64,000 nt of DNA. Origin: Clostridiales bacterium (GTDB lineage: Bacteria > Bacillota > Clostridia > Christensenellales > Aristaeellaceae). The position numbers and the translations under genes were made by a program. The DNA lies in the NCBI GenBank assembly GCA_015056365.1, contig SVGM01000009.1, positions 1-64,000 of the forward strand, written 5' to 3'. Shown in pieces: positions 32,842 through 40,966 of the stretch (position 1 is the stretch's first letter; the number at the start of each line of letters is the position of its first letter). Under the pieces are notes generated by a model that ran no database searches, was not told where the DNA came from, and saw only the letters and a program-made list of their open reading frames with translations.

Positions 32842-33249
32842 TTACTGGTTTGGCAAGGCAATGTCAAACAATTCGGCGATTCTTTCCATCTGTCCAGACA
32901 GGTAGAGGTAGCCGAAGAGCGCCTCCAGTCCGGTGGCCTGGCTGTAGGCCAGAGGGTCCTGGTTTTTGGGGGCGGCGTGGTGCGAATGTGCATTGCCGCC
33001 GCGGCGCAGCACATCGGCCTCCGCCTCGGTGAGATGGGGCTGGATCCGTTGACAGGCCTGTGCCTGTGCGCCAGCATTGACCATGGCCACTGCTCGCTTG
33101 TGCAGCGTGCCTGCGTTGGCGCTGCTGTCCAGAAGACGCCTGCGCACCAGCAGATCCCATACGGTATCGCCAATAAAGGCCAGAGACAGCGGGTTTTTCA
33201 GTTTTGCTTCCGTCACGCTCATGGTGGCTTGAGATAACAAATCGTGCAT
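32842..33249 (-). CDS. mrnC: Mini-ribonuclease III
   Basis: A 135-residue Mini-III, an RNase III catalytic domain without a dsRNA-binding domain, which trims 23S rRNA ends in Firmicutes. LAFIGDTVWDLLVRRRLL contains the catalytic Asp, and GLEALFGYLYLSGQ supplies the second acidic cluster. The start at 33249 follows AAAGGAC. It is the first gene of the eight-gene operon that ends with the penicillin-binding protein. Confidence 0.94.
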   Translation of the reverse strand: MHDLLSQATMSVTEAKLKNPLSLAFIGDTVWDLLVRRRLLDSSANAGTLHKRAVAMVNAGAQAQACQRIQPHLTEAEADVLRRGGNAHSHHAAPKNQDPLAYSQATGLEALFGYLYLSGQMERIAELFDIALPNQ

Positions 33250-33294
33250 GCCGTCCCGTCCTTTTTCATTGGTGTCGTATAAAGACCCAGTTTG

Positions 33295-33323
33295 ATCATA
33301 GCATGACGGAGGCTGTGTTTCAA
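33295..33323 (-). promoter_or_regulatory. promoter of the mrnC-thyX-rlmB-yacP-sigH-FHA-ftsW-pbp operon
   Basis: Minus strand TTGAAA (33323-33318), 17-nt spacer, TATGAT (33300-33295), start near 33288. The next obvious stop signal is the terminator at 25501-25547, about 7.8 kb away; gaps between genes are 0-60 bp. Confidence 0.75.
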
Positions 33324-33467
33324 GCGGTAAAGAATCAAATTCTCAAGTGATTGACAAAGAGGATGCAGGAGATCATCCCTTTCAAGCCCCTTGCGGAGCC
33401 CGAAACGATTACGCCGCAAGGTTTCACAAGCAATCGAAGTGCTATGAAGGTGCATAGCAAGGCAATC

Positions 33468-34244
33468 TCATTCCTGTGTATTCGTCTCTTCGCCCTCCGC
33501 CAGGCGGACAAGTAGCTGCCGGTAGGCGGTCAGCCCATCCGCCAGGGAAACGGCGATCTTTTGATGGTAATCCGGCGACAAAAGCAGCTTTTCCTCTTCT
33601 GCGTTGCTGATGAAGCCGCACTCCACCAGCGCCGAGGGCAGCTTGCTGCGCAGCACATAATAATCACCGGGCATGGCCTTTCGCTGCTTCTTGGGCATTA
33701 GCCCGTCGATCAGCGCCTGCTGCAATACCCCTGCCAGCAGCCGTCCGTCCTCTCCGCCCTTCTGATAAAACACCTGAGGGCCGCTTTCGCTGCGGGAGCG
33801 GTATTCGTTGAGATGAATGCTGAGAAACACATCTGCTCCCGCCTCAAGGGCGATGTCCACCCGGCGCTGCAGATCCTGCCGCTTGCGCTGTTTGGTGGCA
33901 GTGTCCCCCTCGGCAAGGCACACGTCCTCCCGGCGGGTCAGCACCACGGTGGCGCCCCTTGCCGTAAGTTCCTTCTCCACCGCCAGCGCGATCTCAAGGG
34001 TGGTGATCTTTTCCCAGACGCCGCTGTCATGCGCCCTGGCGCCGCCGTCATAGCCGCCATGCCCCGGATCCAGCGCCACCACAAAGCCGCTGAGCGCTCC
34101 TGCCTTTGCAGCGTCGGATTCTGCAGGGCACACCTCCTGACCGCCCATGCACAGCGCAGCGACCAAGAAGAGAAGCACCAGCAGTGCACAAATCCGCAGC
34201 CTGCCCATGCGGCTGCGCAGCAGCGGATCTTTCCAGTCTCTCAT
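33468..34244 (-). CDS. cwlD: spore cortex N-acetylmuramoyl-L-alanine amidase CwlD
   Basis: A 258-residue amidase_3 zinc hydrolase with an N-terminal membrane/signal helix (about 17-36). Zinc and catalytic residues are His62 (LDPGHGGYDGG), Glu78, His144 (LSIHLNE) and Glu208 (ALVECGFISNAEEE). CwlD removes side peptides from muramic acid so that muramic-delta-lactam, the mark for germination enzymes, forms in the spore cortex. A general cell-wall amidase is the alternative. The ATG at 34244 follows AGGAGG; earlier ATGs up to 34310 lack a site. Confidence 0.9.
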   Translation of the reverse strand: MRDWKDPLLRSRMGRLRICALLVLLFLVAALCMGGQEVCPAESDAAKAGALSGFVVALDPGHGGYDGGARAHDSGVWEKITTLEIALAVEKELTARGATVVLTRREDVCLAEGDTATKQRKRQDLQRRVDIALEAGADVFLSIHLNEYRSRSESGPQVFYQKGGEDGRLLAGVLQQALIDGLMPKKQRKAMPGDYYVLRSKLPSALVECGFISNAEEEKLLLSPDYHQKIAVSLADGLTAYRQLLVRLAEGEETNTQE

Positions 34245-34693
34245 TCTGTGCCTCCTGTTTTTCCACAGCATATGCCCCCGTCTCGCACACCATTCCTGAT
34301 TTATCCGCACTTCGCTGCTTTTTCCTCAGGTTTTCCGCAAAACAAACTGGGTTTGTCTATGCTTTTCCACACGCCCCCTCTTGATTTTCCAGCGTTTGAG
34401 CCTCCGCTGTGGAAAACCCCTTCCACCAAGCGGTCTTTTTCCGCCCCCGATTTGGCTGGTTTCAGCGACCGATCCGCATGCTTTTCCACAGTTTGATCTG
34501 TAAACAAACCGCTGCATTTTTCTTTCCATACATACCTTTTTGAGATATTTCACACCACAGCTGATGTCTTCACTTTTCCACATTTTCTCCTCTGTCGGGT
34601 TTTTGGGCCCGTTGCGTTCCCTCGGCAGGAAAAACCGTTTCTGTGTGGAACTCTTCCTATAACAATCAAAACTACATAAGTGAGGGATCTTCC
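34245..34693. other. gene-free divergent region with five DnaA-box-like sites
   Basis: 449 bp between cwlD and the beta-galactosidase gene contain TTTTCCACA at 34259, 34363, 34482 and 34574 on the plus strand and once on the minus strand (34408-34416). These fit the relaxed consensus TTWTNCACA. The plus strand is strongly pyrimidine-rich. I see no clear sigma-A promoter in either direction, though both flanking genes must be served from here. Confidence 0.6.
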
Positions 34694-36706
34694 ATGGCAG
34701 CTAAACGATTTCTTCATGGTGCCGACTACAATCCTGAACAATGGATCAAATACAAACGCGAGGTATGGAAGCAGGACATGGAGCGTGCCAAGCAGGCTGG
34801 GGTTAACGAGCTGAGCGTCGGCATTTTCTCCTGGTCGTTCCTGGAGCCGGAGGACGGCGTCTACGACTTCAGCTGGCTGGACGAAGTCATGGATATGCTC
34901 CACGAAAACGGCATCCGCGCCATTCTGGCCACGCCCAGCGGTGCACGTCCCCCGTGGATGGCCAAAAAATACCCTTCCGTGCTTCGAATGGATCACGAGC
35001 GCAAGCCCAACGTGTTCGGCGGCCGCCACAATGCCTGCTACTCCTCCCCGGATTTCCGCCGCAAGGTAACGGAGATCAATACCCAGCTGGCAAAGCGCTA
35101 TGCCAATCATCCAGCGCTGTATATGTGGCATGTCTCCAACGAATACAACTACGAATGCCACTGTCCCCGCTGCCAGGAAGCCTTCCGCGACTGGCTCCGT
35201 GCGCGGTACCATACCATCGACAACCTGAATGATTCCTGGTGGAATACCTTCTGGTCCCACCGCTTCTCCGACTTCTCTCAGGTGGAAAGCCCCACCACCC
35301 CCAGCATGCTGGGCGAATGGGAATCACCCAACCACAATTTGGCGTGGCGGCGTTTCTGCTCAGATCACCTGGCGGCGTTTTTTGAGCTGGAGTGCGAACC
35401 GCTGCACAAGTACACGCCCAACATTCCCGTGACCGCCAATCTGATGCACACCTTCCCCGGACTGGATTATTTCGATCTTGGCCGCAGGATGGATGTGGTC
35501 AGCTGGGACAACTATCCTCGCTGGAAGGGCGACGAGGAGGACGTGGCTATCAGCGCTGCCACCTCCTTCAAGCACGACCTGATGCGCGGCACAGGCGGAC
35601 AAAAGCCCTTCCTAATGATGGAATCCTGCCCCGGCGCAGTCAACTGGGGCGACCACAACACCCTGCCCCCGCCGGGAACGGTGCTGTATCAAGGCATGCA
35701 GGCGCTGGCTCACGGTTCGGATTCAGTGCAGTATTTCCAGTTCCGCGCCGGCCGGGGCGGCAGCGAGCAGTTCCATGGCGCCGTCCTCTCCCCCGACGGC
35801 AGCGACCAGACCCGCGCCTTCCGGGAAGTGAGTGAAACGGGGCGCATGCTGGAGAAGCTGGACGAAATCGCAGGCAGCAAAACCGACAACAAAGTGGCGC
35901 TGGTGTATGACTGGCACGTCCGCTGGGCGCTGGATTATGCCTGGCTGGGTCACCGCTTCGACCAGAAATACGAAGAAACTGTGCAGGCGCATCACACTGC
36001 CCTCACCGCTGCCGGTTACGGCGTGGATGTGATCGATCAGCTCAGCGACCTGACCCCCTACAAGGCCGTGGTGGCGCCCATGCTGTTCCTCCTCCGGGAC
36101 GGCTTTGCCCAGCGTCTGACCAACTTTGCCAAGGCCGGCGGCGTAGTGATGCTCACCTACCTCAGCGGCTATGTGGACGAAGAAGATCTACGCTATATGG
36201 ATACGCCGCCGCTGGAAGCCCTCACCGGCGTGCGGGTGGATGAATGCGACGCCTTCACTCACGGGCACGAGAACAGCTTCCTGTGGCGGGATGTGCAGTG
36301 GCCCATCAAGGAAGTGGCCCAGCTCTCCACCCCCATCACCGCCCAGGTGCTGGCGGACTACCAGCAGCAGTTCTACAAGGGGATGCCCACCCTGACCCGG
36401 AATGCAGTAGAAAAAGGCTACTGCTATACCCTGCAGGCGCGTACCCACATTGATTGTCTCACCGCTGTTTATCAGGATCTGCTCCAAAGCCACGGCATCG
36501 AGCCGCTGGTGGGCGGTCTGCCCGCTGGCGTGATCGCCACTGCCCGCTACGGCGCAGATGGACAGCGGTATCTGTTCCTGCTCAACAGCCAGCGCGAGCC
36601 TGTGTCCGCTGCACTGCCTGCTGGGCTGACAAATCTGCTCACCGGAGAGACCACCCAGGGAGATACCGTGCTCAATGCCTTCAGCGTAACGGTGTTCCGG
36701 GGATAA
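34694..36706 (+). CDS. beta-galactosidase, glycoside hydrolase family 42
   Basis: A 670-residue GH42 enzyme. LHGADYNPEQW opens the TIM barrel; the acid/base Glu150 is in WHVSNEYNYECHC and the nucleophile is Glu310 in FLMMESCPGAVNW. Cys115, Cys155, Cys157 and Cys160 match the family's zinc site. The middle trimerisation domain and short beta C-terminal domain follow. No signal peptide, so it acts on imported galactosides; the family in gut bacteria often prefers beta-1,3/1,4/1,6 galacto-oligosaccharides. The ATG follows GAGGGA. It stands alone, with no sugar transporter beside it. Confidence 0.93.
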   Translation: MAAKRFLHGADYNPEQWIKYKREVWKQDMERAKQAGVNELSVGIFSWSFLEPEDGVYDFSWLDEVMDMLHENGIRAILATPSGARPPWMAKKYPSVLRMDHERKPNVFGGRHNACYSSPDFRRKVTEINTQLAKRYANHPALYMWHVSNEYNYECHCPRCQEAFRDWLRARYHTIDNLNDSWWNTFWSHRFSDFSQVESPTTPSMLGEWESPNHNLAWRRFCSDHLAAFFELECEPLHKYTPNIPVTANLMHTFPGLDYFDLGRRMDVVSWDNYPRWKGDEEDVAISAATSFKHDLMRGTGGQKPFLMMESCPGAVNWGDHNTLPPPGTVLYQGMQALAHGSDSVQYFQFRAGRGGSEQFHGAVLSPDGSDQTRAFREVSETGRMLEKLDEIAGSKTDNKVALVYDWHVRWALDYAWLGHRFDQKYEETVQAHHTALTAAGYGVDVIDQLSDLTPYKAVVAPMLFLLRDGFAQRLTNFAKAGGVVMLTYLSGYVDEEDLRYMDTPPLEALTGVRVDECDAFTHGHENSFLWRDVQWPIKEVAQLSTPITAQVLADYQQQFYKGMPTLTRNAVEKGYCYTLQARTHIDCLTAVYQDLLQSHGIEPLVGGLPAGVIATARYGADGQRYLFLLNSQREPVSAALPAGLTNLLTGETTQGDTVLNAFSVTVFRG

Positions 36707-36753
36707 ACGCAGCAATCAAAAAAGCCTGACATATACAGGTGCTTGCAAAATAC

Positions 36754-36809
36754 GAAACGCCAGACTGTACTCACAGTCTGGCGTTTTCACACACCATGGC
36801 AATTGCCAT
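36754..36809. repeat. composite hairpin repeat, copy 2, also a terminator
   Basis: GAAACGCCAGACTGT (36754-36768) and its complement (36773-36787) form a 15-bp stem ending in TTTTC, a good bidirectional terminator for the beta-galactosidase gene. A perfect palindrome ATGGCAATTGCCAT follows at 36796-36809. Its 12-base arms are identical to those at 11739-11768. Confidence 0.8.
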
Positions 36810-36832
36810 GTATAGAAGTGCGCCCTTCGTCG

Positions 36833-37351
36833 CTATGCCGCATAAATCGTTAAAGCCTTCGCCACAGCAATGTGTGTTCTGACTTCTTTGGGTAAAGGAG
36901 CTTTCAACTTCAGACCCTTTTGAAGAATAACTCTTGAGGTATCGTGGATGATCTGTTCGGGAAAAGCGGACGCGATTTGGCTCAGACTTTTGTAGTTGGC
37001 ATCATAATATAATTTTGCGCGTACCGCTTTTACACCGGGTAGTAGATACAATTCCCGAAAAGAATCCGCTTCTGCTTCATTGGCGGCAATTTCTTCTATT
37101 TCTTTCAACTTGCTATCTTTTACGTCATACATGACCAGAAAACGTTGAAAAAGTCTTACCATTTCTTCATTTGGTAGCCCCATCTCAATCAAAATTTCAT
37201 CCGGAAGCTCCAAGCATTCTGTTTTAGAAAAGGTATGATTTTTCACAAAGTTTTTCATCAGTATTTCTTTGTATTGAATTAGCGGAAAATATCGTTGCAA
37301 TAGACAGTCCTCATTCAGCAGGATATCCAATGCTTGAATTTGATAATTCAC
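36833..37351 (-). CDS. AT-rich orphan gene with a helix-hairpin-helix-like motif
   Basis: I do not recognise this 172-residue soluble, mostly helical protein. FRELYLLPGVKAVRAKLYY followed by DANYKSLSQIA (about residues 97-130) resembles the helix-hairpin-helix pattern seen in DNA-binding or DUF4332-like proteins. Base composition is far AT-richer than the flanks. Direct copies of TTCGTCGCTAT flank it (36826-36836, overlapping the stop codon, and 37452-37462). It probably arrived by transfer. A GGAGGG ribosome site precedes the ATG. Confidence 0.6.
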   Translation of the reverse strand: MNYQIQALDILLNEDCLLQRYFPLIQYKEILMKNFVKNHTFSKTECLELPDEILIEMGLPNEEMVRLFQRFLVMYDVKDSKLKEIEEIAANEAEADSFRELYLLPGVKAVRAKLYYDANYKSLSQIASAFPEQIIHDTSRVILQKGLKLKAPLPKEVRTHIAVAKALTIYAA

Positions 37352-37513
37352 CCATATCCCTCCTTTTCAACAACTACCGACTTGTCAGGCTGTAAAGCTC
37401 CATATCAACATATCTTGGATTTTCTCAAACCATCGCAACGAAAGTTGATCGTTCGTCGCTATATTGGCACGACCCACGTATGATGATGTCGCGCAACTTG
37501 CGCCCCGCGTTTT

Positions 37514-37813
37514 TCAACCGCCATGCTTCCCCTGCCGGAACTTCCCTGCCAGCGCGGTCAGGTGCTCCACAATGCGGGGATTCCACGGGATCTTTTGCTC
37601 CAGATCAGCGCAGGGAAACAGCGGACATACGCCGCAGAATGCCACGCCGTGTTCCTGAACACAGGCATGGATCGGACAGCGCCCGCTCTGGCTCCATTCC
37701 TCGCAGTGCCCGTCCGTCTCCCGGCAGCCCCTACAGCGGCCGTCCAGCTTCTTCTCGCAGCCAGCGCAGCATTCACCGCAGGCCGTCACCTGGGAAAAGT
37801 CCGTCCGTTCCAT
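37514..37813 (-). CDS. DUF3795 cysteine-rich protein
   Basis: A 99-residue protein with the DUF3795 pattern: CGECCAGCEKKLDGRCRGC, then CPIHACVQEHGVAFCGVC and PLFPC. The paired cysteines probably bind zinc. The function of the family is unknown; it is frequent in anaerobic Firmicutes. The ATG at 37813 follows GGGAGGCG. The longer frame upstream overlaps the rightward gene at 37941 and is not credible. Confidence 0.85.
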   Translation of the reverse strand: MERTDFSQVTACGECCAGCEKKLDGRCRGCRETDGHCEEWSQSGRCPIHACVQEHGVAFCGVCPLFPCADLEQKIPWNPRIVEHLTALAGKFRQGKHGG

Positions 37814-37940
37814 AGATAGGCGCCTCCCATGCTTTCTTGTCCTCATGATAGCACGCCCGAGTATGCCTGTCCATGCCTGGCAGCACAACCGACATATCCA
37901 CGTCCCTTGCCGGCATAGGCTGACAAAAAGGAGTGAGGGC

Positions 37941-39050
37941 ATGATGGAAGCTGCAATGCACCGCATGATTATGCTCAGACCCATGCAGACCGGGCTGAGC
38001 GGATACGCCCGCCTGCAGACCGAGGCTGGCTCCATGCTGATCCAGATCAATGTACGGGGACTGAGCGGGCAAGAGATCCGCGCCTTCTGGTACGCAGGGG
38101 AAGGCATGGTACGGGAGGTAGGCCGTGCCGCAGCCAATCGCCGGGGAGAAGCGGCCCTGAGTACGGAGCTGCCAGCCCAGCCGCTTGCGCCCAGTAGGCT
38201 GATGGCGCTGCTCATCGCTGATGGCGCGGACGAGCCCCGCCCGCTGATGATCGGGCTGTGCACCGTCCAGAGCGCAGGCAGCCTGATGGACGCCAAGAAC
38301 GCGCTGCTCGGACTGTGTGAAAAGCTAAAAAAGGAAAACCGCAAGCGCAGCGCTCCCGCTGAAATGTCCCCTCCATCCACATCCGCCCCAAGCATGCCAG
38401 CTTTGCAGGATACGCCGCCGAATCCAAAAGCGTCTGCCACCGATGCACCTGCGCACAGTGCAAGTCCTGCAAAAATACCCACTGCCTACCCCACGCCCCA
38501 ACCGGAACAGATCCCCCACGAAAAAAAAGCGCCCCTTTACACCCGGAGCCGGTATGCTCCGGCGGACGATCCGCCCAGAGAGGTCTTTTTGCCTGCCATT
38601 GACCCGCGATCCTATCTGGAGCGGTATCAGGCCAAAGAAAAAGCCCCCGATGGTGATCGGGAGCTGCCTGCGCAGGCTGAATCTGCGTCAGAAGCGATGC
38701 ATGAACCGCCCGTTTCCGTACCGTTTCACTCTTCGTCGGGGGTTCCGGTGGATGAACTGCCTGCCCTGCGCTGGCCTGCCGGGTTTGAGCGGTTGGCGCA
38801 GCTCTTCCGGCAACTGCCTCCCTGCCGGCTGATGGACTGGCCGGGCTGGCGGTTCGTGCGCATCCCCGGGGAACCCAACAGGCTATGGATCGGCTACCAG
38901 CAGCAGGATGCGCAGGTGATCCGCGTTGCCTATGCCATCCCTGCTGGGGTCACGCCCCCCGCCGGACAGCCCTTCCAGCTGCGCCGCGGCGCGGACGGGC
39001 AGGTATATCAGCTGCTGGTTCAGAGGCCCACGATCCAGTCGCCCAGTTGA
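37941..39050 (+). CDS. unknown protein: two small domains joined by a Pro-rich linker
   Basis: I do not recognise this 369-residue protein. Residues 8-115 form a compact beta-rich domain (SGYARLQTEAGSMLIQINVR at its start, DAKNALLGLCEKLKK at its end). Residues 120-260 are a low-complexity Pro/Ala/Ser linker. Residues 275-365 form a second domain (PCRLMDWPGWRFVRIPGE, then LWIGYQQQDAQVIRVAYAIP). No signal peptide. AAAGGAGTGAGGGC precedes the ATG. It overlaps the convergent HAD phosphatase gene by 31 bp. Confidence 0.7.
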   Translation: MMEAAMHRMIMLRPMQTGLSGYARLQTEAGSMLIQINVRGLSGQEIRAFWYAGEGMVREVGRAAANRRGEAALSTELPAQPLAPSRLMALLIADGADEPRPLMIGLCTVQSAGSLMDAKNALLGLCEKLKKENRKRSAPAEMSPPSTSAPSMPALQDTPPNPKASATDAPAHSASPAKIPTAYPTPQPEQIPHEKKAPLYTRSRYAPADDPPREVFLPAIDPRSYLERYQAKEKAPDGDRELPAQAESASEAMHEPPVSVPFHSSSGVPVDELPALRWPAGFERLAQLFRQLPPCRLMDWPGWRFVRIPGEPNRLWIGYQQQDAQVIRVAYAIPAGVTPPAGQPFQLRRGADGQVYQLLVQRPTIQSPS

Positions 39051-39679
39051 TCCGGCGTAGCAAAAAGCTGCTCGGCTCCTGCTTCCAGGAGCTGCTGCCG
39101 GGTGCGAAATCCCCAGGTGACCGCTGCGCAATCCACGCCGGCATTTGCCGCCGTGAGCACGTCCACGTCGCTGTCCCCTGCGTAGAGGGTACGTGCCGGG
39201 TGAGCGCTCATGGCGGCCATCACCAGCCGCAGGCTGTCAGGCGCAGGCTTCAGCGGCACATCATCCCTGCCGCCCCAGGCTTCGTCCAGCAGACCGGCAA
39301 AGTGTTCTTCACACAGGCTCTTCACGTTCTCGTCGTTCTTGTTGGAAACCACCGCCATACGAACGCCAGCTTTTTTCAGCCGTTGAAGCAGCGGCAGGAT
39401 CCCCGGATAGGGCGCGGTGCAATCGTTGTTATGCAGGGCGTAGATCCGGCGGAAAGAAGCCAGCACTTCCTCGCAGACTACCTGATTCTCCCGCTGCGCC
39501 TCCGGCAGCGCCCGCACCACGAGCAGCCGAATGCCGTTGCCTACAAAGGTGCGAACCTCCTCCCGGGAACGGGCAGGATAACCGTGCTCCGCAAGGGCTG
39601 CGTTCACCGCATTGGTCAAGTCGTCCAGCGTATCCAGCAGCGTCCCATCCAGATCAAAAAGAACCGTATCATATCGCAT
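39020..39679 (-). CDS. HAD-family phosphatase (phosphoglycolate phosphatase-like)
   Basis: A 219-residue HAD hydrolase. Motif I is LFDLDGTLLDT (nucleophile Asp), motif II VVSNKN, motif III Lys in LKPAPDSL, and motif IV YAGDSDVD; the helical cap lies between motifs I and II, as in Gph. It would dephosphorylate 2-phosphoglycolate, from DNA repair, or another small phosphoester. Its 3' end overlaps the convergent gene by 31 bp. Confidence 0.9.
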   Translation of the reverse strand: MRYDTVLFDLDGTLLDTLDDLTNAVNAALAEHGYPARSREEVRTFVGNGIRLLVVRALPEAQRENQVVCEEVLASFRRIYALHNNDCTAPYPGILPLLQRLKKAGVRMAVVSNKNDENVKSLCEEHFAGLLDEAWGGRDDVPLKPAPDSLRLVMAAMSAHPARTLYAGDSDVDVLTAANAGVDCAAVTWGFRTRQQLLEAGAEQLFATPDQLGDWIVGL

Positions 39680-39719
39680 GAGTCTGTTTCCTTCCTTGGT
39701 GCGTACTCAATGTGCTTCC

Positions 39720-39748
39720 ATCATAGCACCCGGCTGCCCGGGGCGCAA
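39720..39748 (-). promoter_or_regulatory. possible promoter of the HAD phosphatase gene
   Basis: Minus strand TTGCGC (39748-39743), 17-nt spacer, TATGAT (39725-39720). The -35 is poor; the -10 and spacing are good. Confidence 0.45.
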
Positions 39749-39846
39749 GTTTTCCCTCAGGCAGGAATCCAGCTGTCTGATGACGAAAATAAGATGGATG
39801 ATTGTTATCTGCAAATCCGAGTTACCTCCGAAAGGGCGTTATCACC

Positions 39847-40878
39847 ATGATACGAAGGACCTCGTGCATCATCGCCAGAAGCAGCGATCCCTGCCGCAAC
39901 CTGGCCATTGAGAAGCATCTGATGGATACGCTGCCGGAAGATACGGCCATTCTGTTTCTCTATCAGAACGACTGTGCCGTTACCGTAGGACGCAACCAGA
40001 ATCCCTGGTATGAATGCAATGTGGAACCCTACCTGGAATCCGGCGGTACGCTCACCCGCAGACTCAGCGGCGGCGGCACGGTATATCAGGACCCCGGCGT
40101 GCTGAACTTCAGCTTCATCCTGCCAAAGACCCACTTCAACACCAAACAGCAGCTGAATATGGCAGCAGCGGCCGTCCAGCGCATGGGCATCCCGGTGCAG
40201 TCCGCTCCCGGCGGCAGCATTGCCTCTCTGGGCCGCATCTTCTCCCAGAACGCTTTTTTCAAGGCAGGCTCCACCGCCCTGCACAACGGTTCCCTGCTGG
40301 TTCATGCAAACATCGATGCCATGGAAAGCTTCCTGCTCCCGGGCGGCAAACGGCTCAAGGGCAAAGCACGCCCCAAAATCGACTCCCTCTACGGCAACCT
40401 AAGGGAGATCAGCCCGGAGATTACCATCGAAGGGCTGGAAGAATCCCTATACAATGTATTTGCATCCACCTTCGGCACACAGCCGGTCTTTCTGGATGAG
40501 CAGATGCTGGACGAGCGCACCATCGAGCAGCTGACCCTGCAATTCGCCAACCCGGACTGGGTGTATCCCGAGGCGTTGCCCTACAATTTCTCCGTGGACG
40601 AGCACTTCCCCTGGGGCGACGTTACCGTGCTCCTGTGGCGGGAAAACGGCGTCATCCGCGCCTCCCGCATCTTCTCGGACGCTATGGAAGCCGCTCTGTT
40701 TGACCGCATCCAGCAGGCGCTCACCGGCTGTCCGTTCCTCATCGGCGCCATCGGCACCCGTTTTCAACAGCGCCTGGGTCTGATCAAAGACCCTCGGCTG
40801 CTTCAGATCGCCGGCGATGTATGCACCCTGATCTGTGGCCGCATCCGCGCCATGGACAGGCAAGGCGAAGGCGCCTGA
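39847..40878 (+). CDS. lipoate-protein ligase A-like protein lacking the catalytic lysine
   Basis: A 343-residue protein with the LplA fold: N-terminal ligase domain to about residue 250 and a C-terminal accessory domain. RRLSGGGTVYQD (71-82) is the lipoyl-AMP loop, with Gln81 where His is usual. The motif that in LplA reads GRKxSGxA is here GRIFSQNAF (129-137), so the lysine that contacts lipoyl-adenylate is Ile131 and the Gly is Gln134. ALHNGSLLVHANI corresponds to the HHGTLL strand. It may bind a different acid or be inactive. It is monocistronic, ending at a strong terminator. Confidence 0.78.
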   Translation: MIRRTSCIIARSSDPCRNLAIEKHLMDTLPEDTAILFLYQNDCAVTVGRNQNPWYECNVEPYLESGGTLTRRLSGGGTVYQDPGVLNFSFILPKTHFNTKQQLNMAAAAVQRMGIPVQSAPGGSIASLGRIFSQNAFFKAGSTALHNGSLLVHANIDAMESFLLPGGKRLKGKARPKIDSLYGNLREISPEITIEGLEESLYNVFASTFGTQPVFLDEQMLDERTIEQLTLQFANPDWVYPEALPYNFSVDEHFPWGDVTVLLWRENGVIRASRIFSDAMEAALFDRIQQALTGCPFLIGAIGTRFQQRLGLIKDPRLLQIAGDVCTLICGRIRAMDRQGEGA

Positions 40879-40894
40879 TTTCTCCCCAAACTTA

Positions 40895-40935
40895 AAAAAC
40901 CGGACTGTTTTTTGTTTCAGCAGTCCGGTTTTTGT
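40895..40935. terminator. bidirectional terminator
   Basis: AAACCGGACTG/CAGTCCGGTTT stem with a 13-nt loop, then TTTTTGTTG on the plus strand and AAAAAA (TTTTTT on the minus strand) on the other side. It ends the ligase-like gene from the left and the amidohydrolase gene from the right. Confidence 0.88.
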
Positions 40936-40966
40936 TGTATTGCTTCAGGCAAAACCGCATTTGGGT

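Noticed and set aside
33219-33455. 78-codon leftward frame over the mrnC promoter
   Set aside because: It contains the mrnC promoter and start region, has no ribosome site and shows no protein-like conservation pattern.
34245-34693. Replication origin at the DnaA-box-like cluster
   Set aside because: No dnaA, dnaN, rpmH or clear AT-rich unwinding element nearby and gene orientation does not switch here; a regulatory or titration role is more cautious.
37814-38482. N-terminal extension of the DUF3795 protein
   Set aside because: The extra 223 codons lie opposite the rightward gene at 37941 and upstream of a good ribosome site at the shorter start.
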